A DNA stretch of 62,000 nt from NCBI GenBank assembly GCA_037447655.1, contig JBBHKE010003155.1, positions 114,333-176,332 of the forward strand. Direction: 5' to 3'. The stretch is from Zygnema cylindricum. Taxonomy: Eukaryota; Streptophyta; Zygnematophyceae; Zygnematales; Zygnemataceae. The position numbers were made by a program, and so were the translations under genes. This document shows positions 32,601-44,395 of this stretch, piece after piece. Every line of letters begins with the position of its first letter. Positions within the stretch are counted from its first letter, which is position 1. The notes below the pieces were generated by a model. It had not been told where the DNA came from and did no database searches. It saw only the letters and a program-made list of their open reading frames with translations.

Positions 32601-35100
32601 ACTCGTCTTAAGTATTCTGTGGATACTCGAATGTGTCAAGAAACTATTTTGGCTGAAGCCATTGTGGAGGAGGTGAGAATAAGGAAGGCGGAAATGGGTA
32701 GGAAGATACACTGCCCACAGCTCTTAGTGGAAAACATTTTTCGGGCAATCAAAGTACAGTTTGTCATTACACAGTTTTGAGTTTTGAGATCGCCAACTGT
32801 TCAACGTTAAGTTAAACGCCTTTAACGGCCAGAAAAATATTTAATACCGATAGCGATGGGCACTGTTGTACTGACAGGAGAGGGCAGTGGTGTAACAATA
32901 ATCGGAACTTGTTTTGCATTTGCTCTTTTCCCTCAATTAAATGTTTTCCTTCGGCATTGTTTCCATTATTTTACTTCAATATACTTTTTTCTGTAATAGA
33001 TCTTTTTTGCTATTGTTTCCTCCCCATTTTTAGAATTATTCCATTTTTTTCCTAACTTATCAGAACCATGCCCTTCATCTTCACATTCAACAGAGTTATT
33101 TCCTTTATCCTGAAACTCAACAGAACTATCCCCTATCCTCAAACTCTACCGAGTATTTCCTTTCCTTTCCTACTGAAGAATTCCTCACCCTACCTTCTCC
33201 CTCTCTGTCTCCTCTCTCTGCATAGGTGATATATGAAGACTTACCAGCAAATCTCTGTGCCGTACGAGATCGTGTAGAAGCTTCTCTCGCCAAATCCATG
33301 GATCTTCTAGACGGATTCAATCCAACTCTGACAGCTGTCACTGGGACGGAAGCTTCTGCTGATGTGGCGGTCGTGCTGACCAATGCCTACGCGACAGCTG
33401 TCCCAAAACCGCTGGCTATCCCCTCTTTGGAGGAGAGCCAAAAATGGCAATCTAGGAGAAGGACGAGTGGTTCATTAATGGATGTCGAGGCTGTAGAAGC
33501 CGAGATTCGAAAGTTTGTCGCAGAAAAAGGACAGGAAGGAGTAATGCCAAGAATGGGGGATTTGAGAAGGCATGGGAGAGTGGATTTGGAGAAGGCGATT
33601 GCGAGATTTGGGGGATTTGAGGAGATAGCCACTCGTATGAAGCTTAGAATGACTTATCAGAGGAAGCCGAAACACTATTGGGCGAGTTTGGCGAATGTGA
33701 AATGGGAGGTGGGTACAGGAAAGGGCTTAATTTTTTTCCGTTTTGCATATGTTATGTTTGTGCATTTGTGCATTCATGTTCTCTTCTGAGTTTTCTTTTG
33801 GAGAGAGAAAATAAGTTACCTTTTTCAAGTGTTTGAATAGGGTTTCTCACTTACTATGTACCATATTCCATATTCCAATATTCAGATTCCGTTTTACCTT
33901 CTAGTTTGCGACGGAGTGAATTTCTCATTTTCCATGTTAATTTCATATTTTAAGTTGCACTTTCTAATTTATGTCACCTTTCCCCCTTCCCCCTTCCACC
34001 TTTCCCCTTCCCGCTTCCCCTTCCCACTTTCCTCCTCCCCCCTCCCCCTTTCCTCTCCCCCCTCCCACCTCCCCCTTGCCCCTTCCTCCTTCCCCTTCCC
34101 CCTTTTTCCCAGTGAGTTGGAGAGGTTGCTGAAAAGCAATGGTTTGTCTTTTGTGCTTGATGGACAGGTGTTAAAGTTCCAGGAAGTTTCAGGTTCGGCC
34201 GCAGAGTATATGCCTTCTCGGCGATCTCTACAGGAGGCCGGTAAGTAAATGAGCTCATATATTGGCTTTCTATATGCATATGTTTATACATTTATGGAAT
34301 GTTATGTGTTTAGAATGTATAGAATTTATTTAGGGTTATGTGAAGGCTTTCTGATGGATTTTATTTGGCTGGAAATGATCTCTTGAAAAGGCCATGGCTG
34401 CGAAATATATTTTGCAAACAAGATGATGATTTGGATATTAAATCTTCTGGTATCGTGTAAATCGACCATTTACTTGTAGTTTTTTACTTAAAATCAAGTT
34501 TCAGAATCATATATTGTTCTCAAAAACATTGTTCTTTCTGTGGTACTATGGAATAGTTCGAAGGATCTACTAAAAAACTGAGAGTCTGGAGAAAATTTAC
34601 AATGTTTAGTTGGGAGAAATAACTCCTTTCTTTGGTCACCTTTTCCTTATAAATCATTGTGTTTTCTGTTTTTTGTTTTTGCAGGCCGATATGATTTGGC
34701 TAGAGCTCTCGAAAAATGGGGTGGATTGAGAGAAGTTGCTCGATTATTGGGACTGAAGGTCCGTCGTACATTACGGTCACATGCAAAGACAGGTAATTCT
34801 GTTACGTCTTCTGTTGATTTGGACGACAAGGGAAATCTCTCGTCCGTTGCTTCTTCTATTGTTCGTAAATCGCCTTTGAGAGACAGGAAAACTGTGATTG
34901 GAGTTAAAACAGCTGTGAAACAAGTTTTTGCAAAAAAAAATAAAAAAAAATCCGAAAGTGATGGGGCTTCACCCGATGTAGAAGAAGGACCAAAACCCAT
35001 GAAGGCACCTTTACCTCCAAGTTCAAGAAAGTGGGTGAACCTTCGTAGAAGTGAAAAAAGAAAAGAAAATAGTGAAGTAGGCGATGTTGATGATAGTTAA
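26645..35100 (+). CDS. HCF145: HCF145-type plastid RNA-stabilising protein (10 exons, complete)
   Basis: Exons: 26645-27483, 28037-28157, 28868-28953, 29416-29944, 30527-30627, 31056-31122, 32445-32672, 33226-33708, 34117-34240, 34685-35100. All phases agree, giving 997 aa. Two SRPBCC (START-like) domains are visible. The first runs from about 235 to 400 (VWEVLTDYEKLAEFIPNLV, LERIIKADLPKNL). The second runs from about 526 to 690 (VWKILTDYERLSEFVPNLV). Two C-terminal TMR motifs follow: one near 764-800 (MPRMGDLRRHGRVDLEKAI), one near 850-885 (MPSRRSLQEAGRYDLARAL then EKWGGLREVARLLGLKV). In Arabidopsis HCF145 binds and stabilises the plastid psaA-psaB-rps14 transcript. This copy is longer than the Arabidopsis protein (about 720 aa), with an extended N-terminus and a charged linker at about 410-525. 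Exon 9 needs the second of two nearby AG acceptors (CCCAGTGAG). Confidence 0.9.
27880..28020. repeat. Degenerate AACTTTATAGAACTTT repeat in HCF145 intron 1
   Basis: Short units around AGAACTTTGTAGAAC and ATTTTATAAAA recur to within about 15 bp of the exon 2 acceptor. Confidence 0.65.
30780..30980 (+). repeat. CT-rich tract in HCF145 intron 5
   Basis: CTCTCCCTCCTTTT-type sequence between exons 5 and 6. The hydrophobic frames here are compositional. Confidence 0.85.
31640..31760. mobile_element. Fragment of the palindromic MITE family
   Basis: GACTAGTGTGTACAGAGAAA followed by TTAACACCAATAGTGATGCA matches, with changes, the right arm of the MITE at 24498-24713. It lies in HCF145 intron 6. Confidence 0.55.
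32220..32435. mobile_element. MITE-like element, copy 3, next to a splice acceptor
   Basis: The left end ACACCGTGAATCACAATAAG pairs with the right end TAATAGCGATTCACGGTGT. The element stops at 32435 and HCF145 exon 7 begins at 32445 after ACTTTTCAG. Its right 60 bp match the MITE at 4792-4994. Confidence 0.75.
32820..32880. mobile_element. MITE terminal fragment
   Basis: TTTAATACCGATAGCGATGG followed by GCACTGTTGTAC resembles the right end of the MITEs above. It is followed by GACAGGAGAGGG, which loosely echoes the start of exon 7 (CAGGAGGGATG). Confidence 0.4.
33975..34112 (+). repeat. CCTT-rich polypyrimidine tract before HCF145 exon 9
   Basis: About 135 bp of CCCCTTCCCCCTTCC-type sequence ends at the acceptor region CCCAGTGAG. 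Confidence 0.85.
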
Positions 35101-36322
35101 TATAATCAAATTGATTTATTTTCTGCTCTCGCTTCTTCAAGCTCTGTACGAAATTTCAGAATATTAGCCGTGAAATGTTAGTTTGAACATTATTCTCCTC
35201 TCAATGATAGAATATTTCAAAAGTAAGTAGTTTTGAGTTTTTAGGTCAAAGTTGGTTGTCCTTCTGATAGTAATCCTTAAATTTGTCCTCGTCGGCAGTT
35301 ATTGTATTCATTGCAATTCTTAATAATCTAGTTTGTAATACCTTTAAAAATTTAACAGCCACCACTTATGTTGGTGGATTTTGCATGAGTTTCTGTATTG
35401 TATGGATAATAATGCGGATTGGTTTTACGACGTTATGTTATCGAGTATTCTAGCCATGGACGTCATGACAGAGAGAATCGTTCTTATATATGAGTTATGG
35501 CAAAAATGGATAAAACTGGGAATGGCTTCTTTCCACCCGCTCGAGCAATCTCCTCGGTCAACTGCAGTCTGACCCTCGCCCAAGCCTTTGACACAAACGC
35601 TCTCCCTATCCCTACATCCTCGCCCCATGCAGTGGGAAACCATCTCCTAATTATATCTATAGCTCAGTATTATCGAGAGCAATCCCAAACTTTGTCCTTG
35701 ACTCTTATCTCAAACCCTCGTTTTCCTCGATCACCATTTGATCACCCATTCAATCCCTCCCAAACCCATTCACCCTTGGTTCCCCCACATGGGCCAATTT
35801 TATCGCCAAAAAGCAGTTACGTCGCGTCCGACGACGTCCCCCTCTCTAGTCCCTACTTTAACCCCCGAAACTGCGATCAACCCTTCTTATTTTTAACCTC
35901 CGTTTGTATTGTAAAAGCATTTTCCTAGTGTGCCCGCATCTCAGGTTCCTTGTCTGTGTTACGCGAAGGTGCCGGTTTATAAAAACATGTGACAGAGTGT
36001 CCCGAACCATTTCGGCTCTTTCGATTTCCCAAGACGAGAATCCTACAAACATTCTCCCCTCCGACGACTTCCCACTTATAGCAATAAAGATTTCGCTCGA
36101 AACCACTTATTATTTACGTGTTGAATTGCTACTACTTATGTTAACTTTTAACCACGACTCTACTCTCGTATGGTCTCTGAAAAACTGTTAAAAATGCGAT
36201 TCCATTCTCGCTGTTGCTTTTGACAGTCAACATCAATAATCAGACAGATTGGAATTTTTTCCATTTGTTATCGTTTGGGTGTTGGTCTTTACCTCCTCGT
36301 GGGGGTGCCGGTGAGGCATGAG
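35101..36322. other. Region between HCF145 and the non-LTR element
   Basis: The 3' flank of HCF145 is followed by C-rich sequence (about 35510-36100) with an unassigned 143-residue frame at 35497-35928 rich in Pro and Ser. It may be an older part of the adjacent retrotransposon. No gene recognised. Confidence 0.4.
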
Positions 36323-36770
36323 CGACGGCACCTGCTCCCCGTCACCATGTACCTCCGGATCTGATTTTTGTCTTCTTCTTCCCCGCTACGCGACGGCACC
36401 TGCTCCCCGTCGCCATGTACCTCCGGATCTGATTTTTGTCTTCTTCTTCCCCACTACGCGACGGCACCTGCTCCCCGTCGCCATGTACCTCCGGATCTGA
36501 TTTTTGTCTTCTTCTTCCCCACTACGCGACGGCACCTGCTCCCCGTCGCCATGTACCTCCGGATCTGATTTTTGTCTTCTTCTTCCCCACTACGCGACGG
36601 CACCTGCTCCCCGTCGCCATGTACCTCCGGATCTGATTTTTGTCTTCTTCTTCCCCACTACGCGACGGCACCTGCTCCCCGTCGCCAAGTACCTCCGGAT
36701 CTGATTTTTGTCTTCTTCTTCCCCACTACACGACGGCAGCTGCTCCCCGTCGCCATGTACCTCCGGATCT
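36323..36770 (+). repeat. 68-bp tandem array (6 full copies plus partial)
   Basis: The unit starts CGACGGCACCTGCTCCCCGT and contains CGGATCTGATTTTTGTCTTC. Copies start at about 36323, 36391, 36459, 36527, 36595, 36663 and 36731 (partial). They are nearly identical. Since 68 is not a multiple of three, the three frames rotate and make repeated open frames that are not genes. Confidence 0.95.
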
Positions 36771-37116
36771 AGCCTGCGGCCGCTGCCAACCGCACGCCCA
36801 CGGGCGAAATCATAGGTGCGCCCCCCATCAGTAATCCTTAAACTCCTTCCCCCCCTCTATTCAACGCCAAACACCCCATTTCCTCTCACAAAAATTACAC
36901 ACACCTCAAACCCTAACGCCAAGAACACACACACACACGCTCACACACACACAACCGGGAGAAAAAAAAAATAATAATAAAAAAAAAAAAAAAAAAAAAG
37001 GTTCCGTCCCACTACCATTTCCACCATCTATTTCCCATGGTTTCCTTTCCTCCTTCCCATTTCCCCCTTCCTCTCCCTCTATCACGTCCCATGCTTCTCC
37101 CTCTCATTCAATAACC
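36771..37116 (+). other. Leader of the non-LTR element
   Basis: C-rich sequence with a short CA repeat (36925-36953), an A-rich run (36962-36999) and CCCTTTCC-type DNA up to the ATG at 37117. Probably the element's 5' UTR. Confidence 0.5.
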
Positions 37117-40100
37117 ATGTTCGCTCGTGCACCCTCACCTCTTCTCCCTCGTTCACCTCCTCCACCTAAACCTCACACACAAGCCACAACATGGATAGAA
37201 TGTAGCAGGTGTCATAACCATTTCGCGAACGGTGCCGTTATTGCCCGACATACAAAGAGTTGTCAACAATTTTTGGCACAGAGCGGCCCTTCGTCCAGTA
37301 CCCTTTCTTCCACCATACTCCCGTCCGGACCCATGAGCGATGATAGGGCATTTGTACGCGATTTAGACGTGCTCGGAGCTTATGATTTGGGGGCCCCCCG
37401 TCCGCGATTATACACGCGGATTCCCATAGCTGTGCGGATTATCGTGCAGGACGCCCTCCACCTTCCTTTGTCCCGTATTTATTCGGATCCCGCGGATGTT
37501 GGACCTTGGCACCTCCTTTTCATGTTTTCACTTTGGGTTCTAGTCTTACCTAGCCGTGGCGGTGGTAGCGGAGCCCGAGAAACTATGGCCCGATGTCCAC
37601 GTTTCCTTTGAGGTGATTGGCGTGCCCTTCATGCCGAGCACGAGGATCGAGTTGCGAGTGCTTCCTTCACACCACGTCGTACCTCTCGAACTTCAAATGT
37701 GCCATCTTCCTATCGTCGTGCGGTTCATTTGGGTAGAGTTGGTGAGCTCTCTCGAGCGGTTCGGGCCCTCCAGCCATTTAATCCTGCTCCTCGGTCTTAT
37801 GCGACTGTTGAGATTCTCCGGGCTCTTCATACACCAGCTCCTACCCCACAGTCCCCCTCTATTCACACCTTCGAGCCGCCAAAGTGTTTTATCTTGGATC
37901 GAGACTCCTTTATTAAAGCCCTTACGACTTCTCCACATCTTTCAGCGGAGGGTCCTTCGGGCACTGTTTATGAGCTATTTCGCGACGTTTCGCCTCCAGA
38001 ATCTGGTGCTCGGGGTTTTGATATGTTTTTTCGAGTTTGTTCCCTTATTGCGGCTGGCACTGTCCCTTCACTTATTTGTGATCTCCTCACGGCCTCCCGC
38101 CACGTAGCTGTCACCAAACCCAATGGGGGAATCCGTCCTATTGCAGTGGGCGAGGTTTTGTATTGATTGGTGGCTCGTGCCATCTACATCCACCTCTAGC
38201 CCGCTTTCCATAATTATTTCTCTCCTCATCAGTTCGAAGTGGCAACCCGGAGGGGTTGTGAGGCCGTGGCCCACGGGATCCGAGCTTTATTAGATGCCCG
38301 TCCGGATTGGTTAGTCCTCCAGGTGGATGTTTCTAATGCCTTTAACACAGTGGATCAAAATGCCATTTTTTCGGAGCTTATGGCGTCACCTTCCCCAATT
38401 GTCCAGATATTTCCTTTTGTGAGAGCTTTTTATTCTATCAGAACCTCTCTTTCTCCACTGATGATGATTTGGTCCCACTTTCCTCCACGACTTGCACTCG
38501 TTATGGTAATCCTCTTGGGGGCCCTTTGTTTGCCCTAGCCCATTACCGTGCCCTTCGAGCTTCTGCAGCTGCTTATCCTTCTTGCCTCTTCCCTTCAGTT
38601 GCGGATGACACACACATTATTGGTCCTTCGGACCAAGTTATACCGGCCTATAACTTTTTCAGGGCTCGCTTAGCCGAACTCAATCTTTCGGTCCAGCACT
38701 CTAAGTGTGTTGTCTGGTCCCCACGTCCTATTCCTCCTCCTTTCACTCCCCCTCCTGGTTTTCAGACTCCTCCTCCTTCGAAGGCATTCGTGTGTTGGGT
38801 TGCCCGCTTGGTTTCGATCCATACGTCACGACATTCCTTGATTTCGCTCTTCAGACAGATTTATCCCACGTGGACGACCTTCCTCACCTTTTTGATCCCC
38901 AGGTTGCCTTTGCTCTTCTGACGGGTCGTTTTCCTCACCGGCCCTCCTACCTTACTCGGACTTCCCCTCCCACCCCATCCTTAGTGTCCTCACTTTCTAC
39001 ATTCGATGGTCGCCTTATGGATGTCCTCCACACTTTGTTGGGCCGTGGAGCTTTTGATCGCGAGTTTGGGCTTGCAGCACGCATCCAAGCCTCTCTTCCT
39101 GTCTCGGCTAGCGGTTTGGGTTTACTCTCGACGGCGCGTGTTGCTCTTGATGTGTATTTGGGGAGTTGATGCCTTGTTGCTTCCACTATTGTCTCTCGTT
39201 TTCTGGCCGGGGACACTCCTATTCTTGCGGCCGTGGTTCCCCGTGTTTCGGATGGTGAGCTCGCCTTCCACCGGTCCCTTTTGGATGCATCACGTTCTCT
39301 TAATCCGGCTGCTATCGAAGACATGCCGATTTTTTCCACTCTCGTTACGACATCAGTTGCACGTGTTGAGGAATCCATTTCTGATCGGGTTGTCGCCGCT
39401 ATTAAATCTTAGCTTCTTCACCCGCTTCCTTCCAATTCTTCGCGTGCATGTTTTCTATCTTGTGGCAGACCTGGCTCTAGAGCTTGGCTATTGGCCGTCC
39501 CTATCTTATCCACTCTTCGTTTCACCCTGGCTCAGTTCACCACGGCCCTTAGATTCAGGCTTGGCCTCCCTCACCCACCTTTGCTTGGCTCACTTGTTTG
39601 CTCCTGCGGCCACGTTCTCGAGCCCGATGGAGTCCATTTGCTTCGTTGCTCCCACGGGGGCGAGTTGATTCATGGGCACAACACGAATCGAGGTCTCTCA
39701 CATTATTCCTTCGCGTCAGATCGACCTTGTATTACTTGATGGTGCGCATCGTACATTTGGTGACATTGTTTTGACGAACCCTACCTCAACTACAGTCGTC
39801 AACCAAGCGGCTCAGCATATGGGAGCGGCTGCCCGTGACGCAACTAAAAGGAAAGAGCGTGATTATGCCCATCGCGACGCTTTAGATGGCTTCATTCCGA
39901 TCGCGGTCGAGATGATTGGTTGCTTGGGTGTGGCTTTGGACGAGTTTTTCCGTACTTGTGGTCGGCACTCGTTCGATAGGCAAGGACCTAGAAGCCTTCC
40001 TGTTTCAGTCCTTCTTCTTTTATCGTCAACGTTTTTCTGTGGCCCTACAACGAGTGTTGGCTTCTATATTACTTCGATGGTCTATTGCCGTTATGGATCA

Positions 40101-40178
40101 ACGGCGTGTTCCGAAACTTCATCCTCGTGCTCCTCCGGGATTCGAGGACTTACGTGGTTGCTTTCCTTAAATTTTTAG
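37117..40178 (+). mobile_element. Non-LTR retrotransposon with C-terminal restriction-like endonuclease, broken
   Basis: The coding sequence is split over several frames. In order: a C2H2 finger (CSRCHNHFANGAVIARHTKSC, with C-x2-C and H-x4-C spacing) at about 37200-37265; RT blocks RPIAVGEVLY (about 38130), LQVDVSNAFNTVD (about 38320), YGNPLGGPLFALAHY (about 38500) and the catalytic VADDTHIIGP (about 38600); a CCHC-type knuckle (CSCGHVLEPDGVHLLRC, about 39600); and a PD-(D/E)XK-like segment (RQIDLVLLDGAHRTFGDIVL, about 39715-39775). A TGA at 38164-38166 and several frameshifts make it non-functional. The domain order matches the R2-like class of LINEs, in which the RLE endonuclease nicks the target. 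The exact clade is not decided. Confidence 0.85.
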
Positions 40179-40520
40179 TTCTGTTGGGGGTTTTTTTTGC
40201 TATGTGTTAGCTTTTTCCTTTGATGTTTTGTTTGTTGGGTTTTGCTTTTTTGGGTGTTTTCGACTTCCCCGCCATCCTTTCGTATTTTCGTAGTTTCTGC
40301 CTTGATTTTCCCTTTTGTTTATTCCCTTGTTATGTGGTTTTTCAATTTTAGCAATGCTACTTCTTTTTGTTCTTAGGAACTCAGATGATTTACCATCGCG
40401 CTTTTTAATAAAGTCGGCCACTACATCTCCGATAAGACCATAAAGGTCGGTTATTACCTTTTAAGTGACCACTCCTTGAGGCTAAGTTACACCTCCTGCC
40501 ACCACACCCCGTGTACGACA
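40179..40520 (+). other. 3' tail of the non-LTR element
   Basis: T-rich sequence after the endonuclease region, containing AATAAA at 40407-40412. No poly-A tail is visible before the copia LTR at 40521. Confidence 0.45.
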
Positions 40521-41549
40521 TGTAGAAATTGATGGTTCATTTTTAAGTATTTTCTAGGTCTAAATTAAAATACAGAAAGAAGTCAAGGCAGTCTATCTCT
40601 AACATCTCTGTCGAACTCCCACACTTGTCACAGTCACTAGTAAGTTGGAGTGGAAGCTAGAGCCATGGCTGCCTAGGCTATCCAAAGGTTTACGGGAAAT
40701 AGATTAGTTTATTTACCGATAAGTTTATTCACTAAAAGGGTAGATGTCGGAACCAAGATTTGATCGTTGTACCTGCGGAATGTTGGAAAGCCGGTAGCCG
40801 ATACTCCTAACCGTTGAGTCTAAGACTAATGATATATGATATAGGGTTTGATATTTATTTAAATATTATTACGTAGGATAATTCATTTAACTACAACTGT
40901 TTACAGGATACATAGATCCAGTTATGTAAAAGTACAGATTACGGTATGTATGAGAAACTAGTACCGTGCATTTTTTTCTTTAAACGAAACAAATACCGCG
41001 AATATGTTTATGGTGGCTAGGATTGAAATCTCCATTCAATCGGACGGCCGAGAAGAAAGCTGAGATTGCGGAATAGAATCTCGACGGTTTGTGGTCATAG
41101 CCACATCGGATGACACATGGCAAAATTACGTTGGATCGCGGCATCCCTGTGGATTACGGACCGAACGCGGATGTGACATGTGTCGACTTCTAGGCCATGT
41201 CGTACATTTTCCGTACAGAAAGTACACCGGCAAGTGTACTTTTGTGTACAGAATTGTAATATGATTGGTTCCGTACATCAGTAGATAGAGTTTGTGAGAG
41301 AGATAGGACTTAGAAAAAATTGGTAAAAAGGACCCTCTCTCCCAGAGAGCTTCAGAAAAAAAGGTCAACTTTGACCCTCAATAACTTACTGCTTAGGGGA
41401 GCAAATTCAGAGATTCTTTTTGCTATCAACTCAAAGGAGTCTGCCTTTCACAAGGGTGAAGATGCTTAGGTTTTTGTTTGCCAAGGTGGCAGTTATTTTT
41501 GCTGAAACACAAAGGGGTCAGGGTCATCCTAGAGGCGTCTTGGAAACTG
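40521..41549 (+). mobile_element. Copia element I, left LTR (3' end deleted)
   Basis: It begins TGTAGAAATTGATGG and matches the LTR at 54916-55981 in details that the other LTRs lack (GTCGGAACCAAGATTTGATC, AATGATATATGATATAGGG). A deletion joins ...GGAAACTG directly to gag sequence (GTTTTGGGGGATAG), removing the LTR end and the primer-binding region. Confidence 0.85.
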
Positions 41550-44395
41550 GTTTTGGGGGATAGTGAGCGGACGAGTGGGGTGTCCATCAAGTCTTGGAGT
41601 CCCTTTAGGGTTTGAAGGAAGCATATTCACAAGGAAAGGAGATCCGTCTTCAACAGAGGAGACAAAGGAAGGAGAGGTGGTGGACAAAGCAACGGAGAAG
41701 AAGACGACCTCACCTATAGCAACTCGTTCAGCATTCATGTCACCTATTGCGAGGAACGAGGAGAATGATACTGATACCTGGGACTTCAATAATATGGCGA
41801 CAAAGCACTTCATCCTCCGCCATCTTATTCAAGGGCTTGCATGTCCTCATTTGCTGGTAGAAAGGGCATCTGATCTTTGGATGGCTCTCATAGAGATGTA
41901 CCGAAGTGGTACGATTCAGCAACAACAGTAAGCTGATCAAAAAGTGAAAGAGTATGTATACAAAAAGGAAAAGATGTTGGATTTTTGCAATGAGCTTGCT
42001 ACACTTTTTTTGGAGCTAGAGAGTGTTGGAAAAGATTTTAGTGAAAAAAAAAATTAACTGTTTACTAATGAAGTTACCCGATGAGTTCGAGAACATAGTA
42101 AACCGTGTGCATGACTTGCGGAACTCAAGGTGGATATCGAACTCAGTGGTAGGGATGATTCTCGTTCGAGAGAATACGATTGAGATCCGAAGGCGAGGAA
42201 AGAGTGGGCAAGCCTTGGCAGCTATGACCGATTGGAGGAACAAGGATTCCCGGAACCGGTTGGAAACTATAGGGGGAGGGAGCAAAAAAATCAGACCAAC
42301 GAGTTCGGACCAAAGGCTCCCAAAGGTTTATGTCATTTTTGTAAGAAACCAGGGCACTATATACCAGAGTGGACTAAGCTAACCGAGCTTCGGTTAAAGG
42401 AGGGGCAGACTGGTGGAACCCGAGAGGAAAGAAATTCCACGAAGGGAGAAATGTGCTTACGGTGGATTGAAAGGTGAAGTAGGCTCGATTGTAGATTCAG
42501 GTGCATCCATGCACATGTGTAAGGATAAGCACCTATTCACTAAGATAAGAAAGATTCCCACCGTAGAGATAGAGTACGTGATGGGAGGATAGTCAATACT
42601 ACTCTTGTAGGATCGGTAGATTTGAAAGTCATAATAAAAGGAAAGACATCTATGTAACATTCTCCAATGTATTGTTTATTCCGGAGCTGAAAAAAAACCT
42701 CATCTCTACATCTGTATTAGATGATAAGGGTTTTTTTACTAGCACTAGGGAAGGAGTCTTTACTGCTAGTTTTGAGAAGGATGTCTATTTCATTGCTGAG
42801 AAAGGTAGCCATGGGATGTTTAGGCTGATTTTAAGTAATGAAACAAAGAAACTTTATTATGCTGGTGTTCATGATAATATGATGTGGCATAAGAGGCTTG
42901 GGCATTTGAATCTAGATAAGTTAAGAGAGATGAAAAAGATGGGAGTGGTGGAAGGGATTGAGTTTACTGAGAGTGATAATATAAATGATTGTAGAGGATG
43001 TGCTCAAGGTAAAGCACACAAATTACCTTTTCCCAAAACAACCACTTATAAGGGAGAAAAAATTCTAGATTTAGTAAACACAGATATTTGGGGACCGGCT
43101 AAAGTGTACAAAGTATACAAAGTCCCTTGAAGTATACAAATTTAGTAAAAATCAGATTTGAGTCAAAAAATTCCAATGACTTTGAACTTCCTAACTATCC
43201 AAGTTTTAGAGAAGATGACATTCTTGCAGGTACAAATCAGACCAAAAAGAACTCGGCAGCGGAAACTCCAGTGACAACTCTACCCGAAGCGGAAGACGTG
43301 GTGGAAACTAATTCGGATTTAAGGGATAGGGGAGAAGCCGAGATTGTTGGAAAGAACCCACGAGAACCATCAATTCCAGCCTTAGATTTTGAGGGGGGAA
43401 GGAGAAGTAGCAAAAGATTGCAGGAAAAACATGTTAATAACAAGGTAACAAAACTATCTCATCAAGATGAACCTCAGACTTATCGAGAGGCGATGACTTG
43501 CCCAGAAAGAAACCGGTGGAAAACAACCATCAATGAGGAGATGGCCTCAATTAGGGCAGCCGATACTTGGGAGCTGGAGGATTGTCCACCTAACCGAAAA
43601 CCAATCAGTTGTAAGTGGGTTTTCAAATTAAAACTGAACTTAGATAACACAATTGAGCATTATAAGGCCCGGTTAGTGGCAAAGGGATTTACACAAAAGG
43701 AGGGAATTGACTACGAGGAAACCTTTGCCCCTGTCGTCAGATTTCCCTCCGTCCGCATACTTCTCAGTGTGGCAACAGCGGAAGTCATGGAGGTGCACCA
43801 GATGGACATCAAGACAACCTTTTTGCATGGAGAATTGGAAGAGGAGATCTTCATGCGACAACCCGAAGGATTTGTGGAGGAAGGAGAGGAGAGTAAGGTA
43901 TGCCAGCGGATTAAATCTCTTTATAGTTTGAAACAAGCGCCCCAAGAGTGGAATAAGAAGCTTGATGAGTTTCTTACATGTCTAAGATATATCCGGACCA
44001 GCTCAGATCACTCAATCTATGTTTTTGAAGATGAAGAAGGTGTTATGTTTATTGCAATTTATCTTGATGATTTGTTTGCTTTAAGTAAATCATTGAAAAA
44101 AAATAAACAACTTAAAACTAATCTTAATGGGAGACTAGAAATGAAGGATATGGGGGTGGCAAAATATACTTTGGGAATTCAAGTAGAAAGAGACCGAAAA
44201 AGAAAAATTATAAGATTGACTCAAAAGGAAGCAATAGAGAACATGCTTAAAAAAAATCAGATGGATAATGCTAATAGATATACAACTCCAATGGAGTTAG
44301 AGAAGGGAAGTGAGGGGAGTGAGGAAGAACGAGTCATAGTCTTGGACGAGAAATTATCTCTTGAAGAACAGAAGTTCATGCAGACTATTCCTTAC
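41550..44395 (+). mobile_element. Copia element I, internal left part (gag, protease, RT)
   Basis: Gag-like sequence with a damaged CCHC knuckle (CHFCKKPGHYIPEW, last Cys lost) at about 42330, the protease motif VDSGASMHMCKD near 42490-42520, then the GAG-pre-integrase block (WHKRLGHLNLDKL, CRGCAQGKAH). The integrase core is missing: GPAKV at about 43105 is followed by the region that normally lies after integrase. The RT is open to 44407 (KARLVAKGFTQKEGIDYEET, QMDIKTTFLHGELEEEIFM, IYLDDLFALSKS). The pol frame is then cut at CTTAC (44391-44395) by element II. Confidence 0.88.

Noticed and set aside
36318-36834. CRISPR-like or repeat-protein reading of the 68-bp array
   Set aside because: No spacers, units abut directly, unit length is not a multiple of three, and the genome is eukaryotic.
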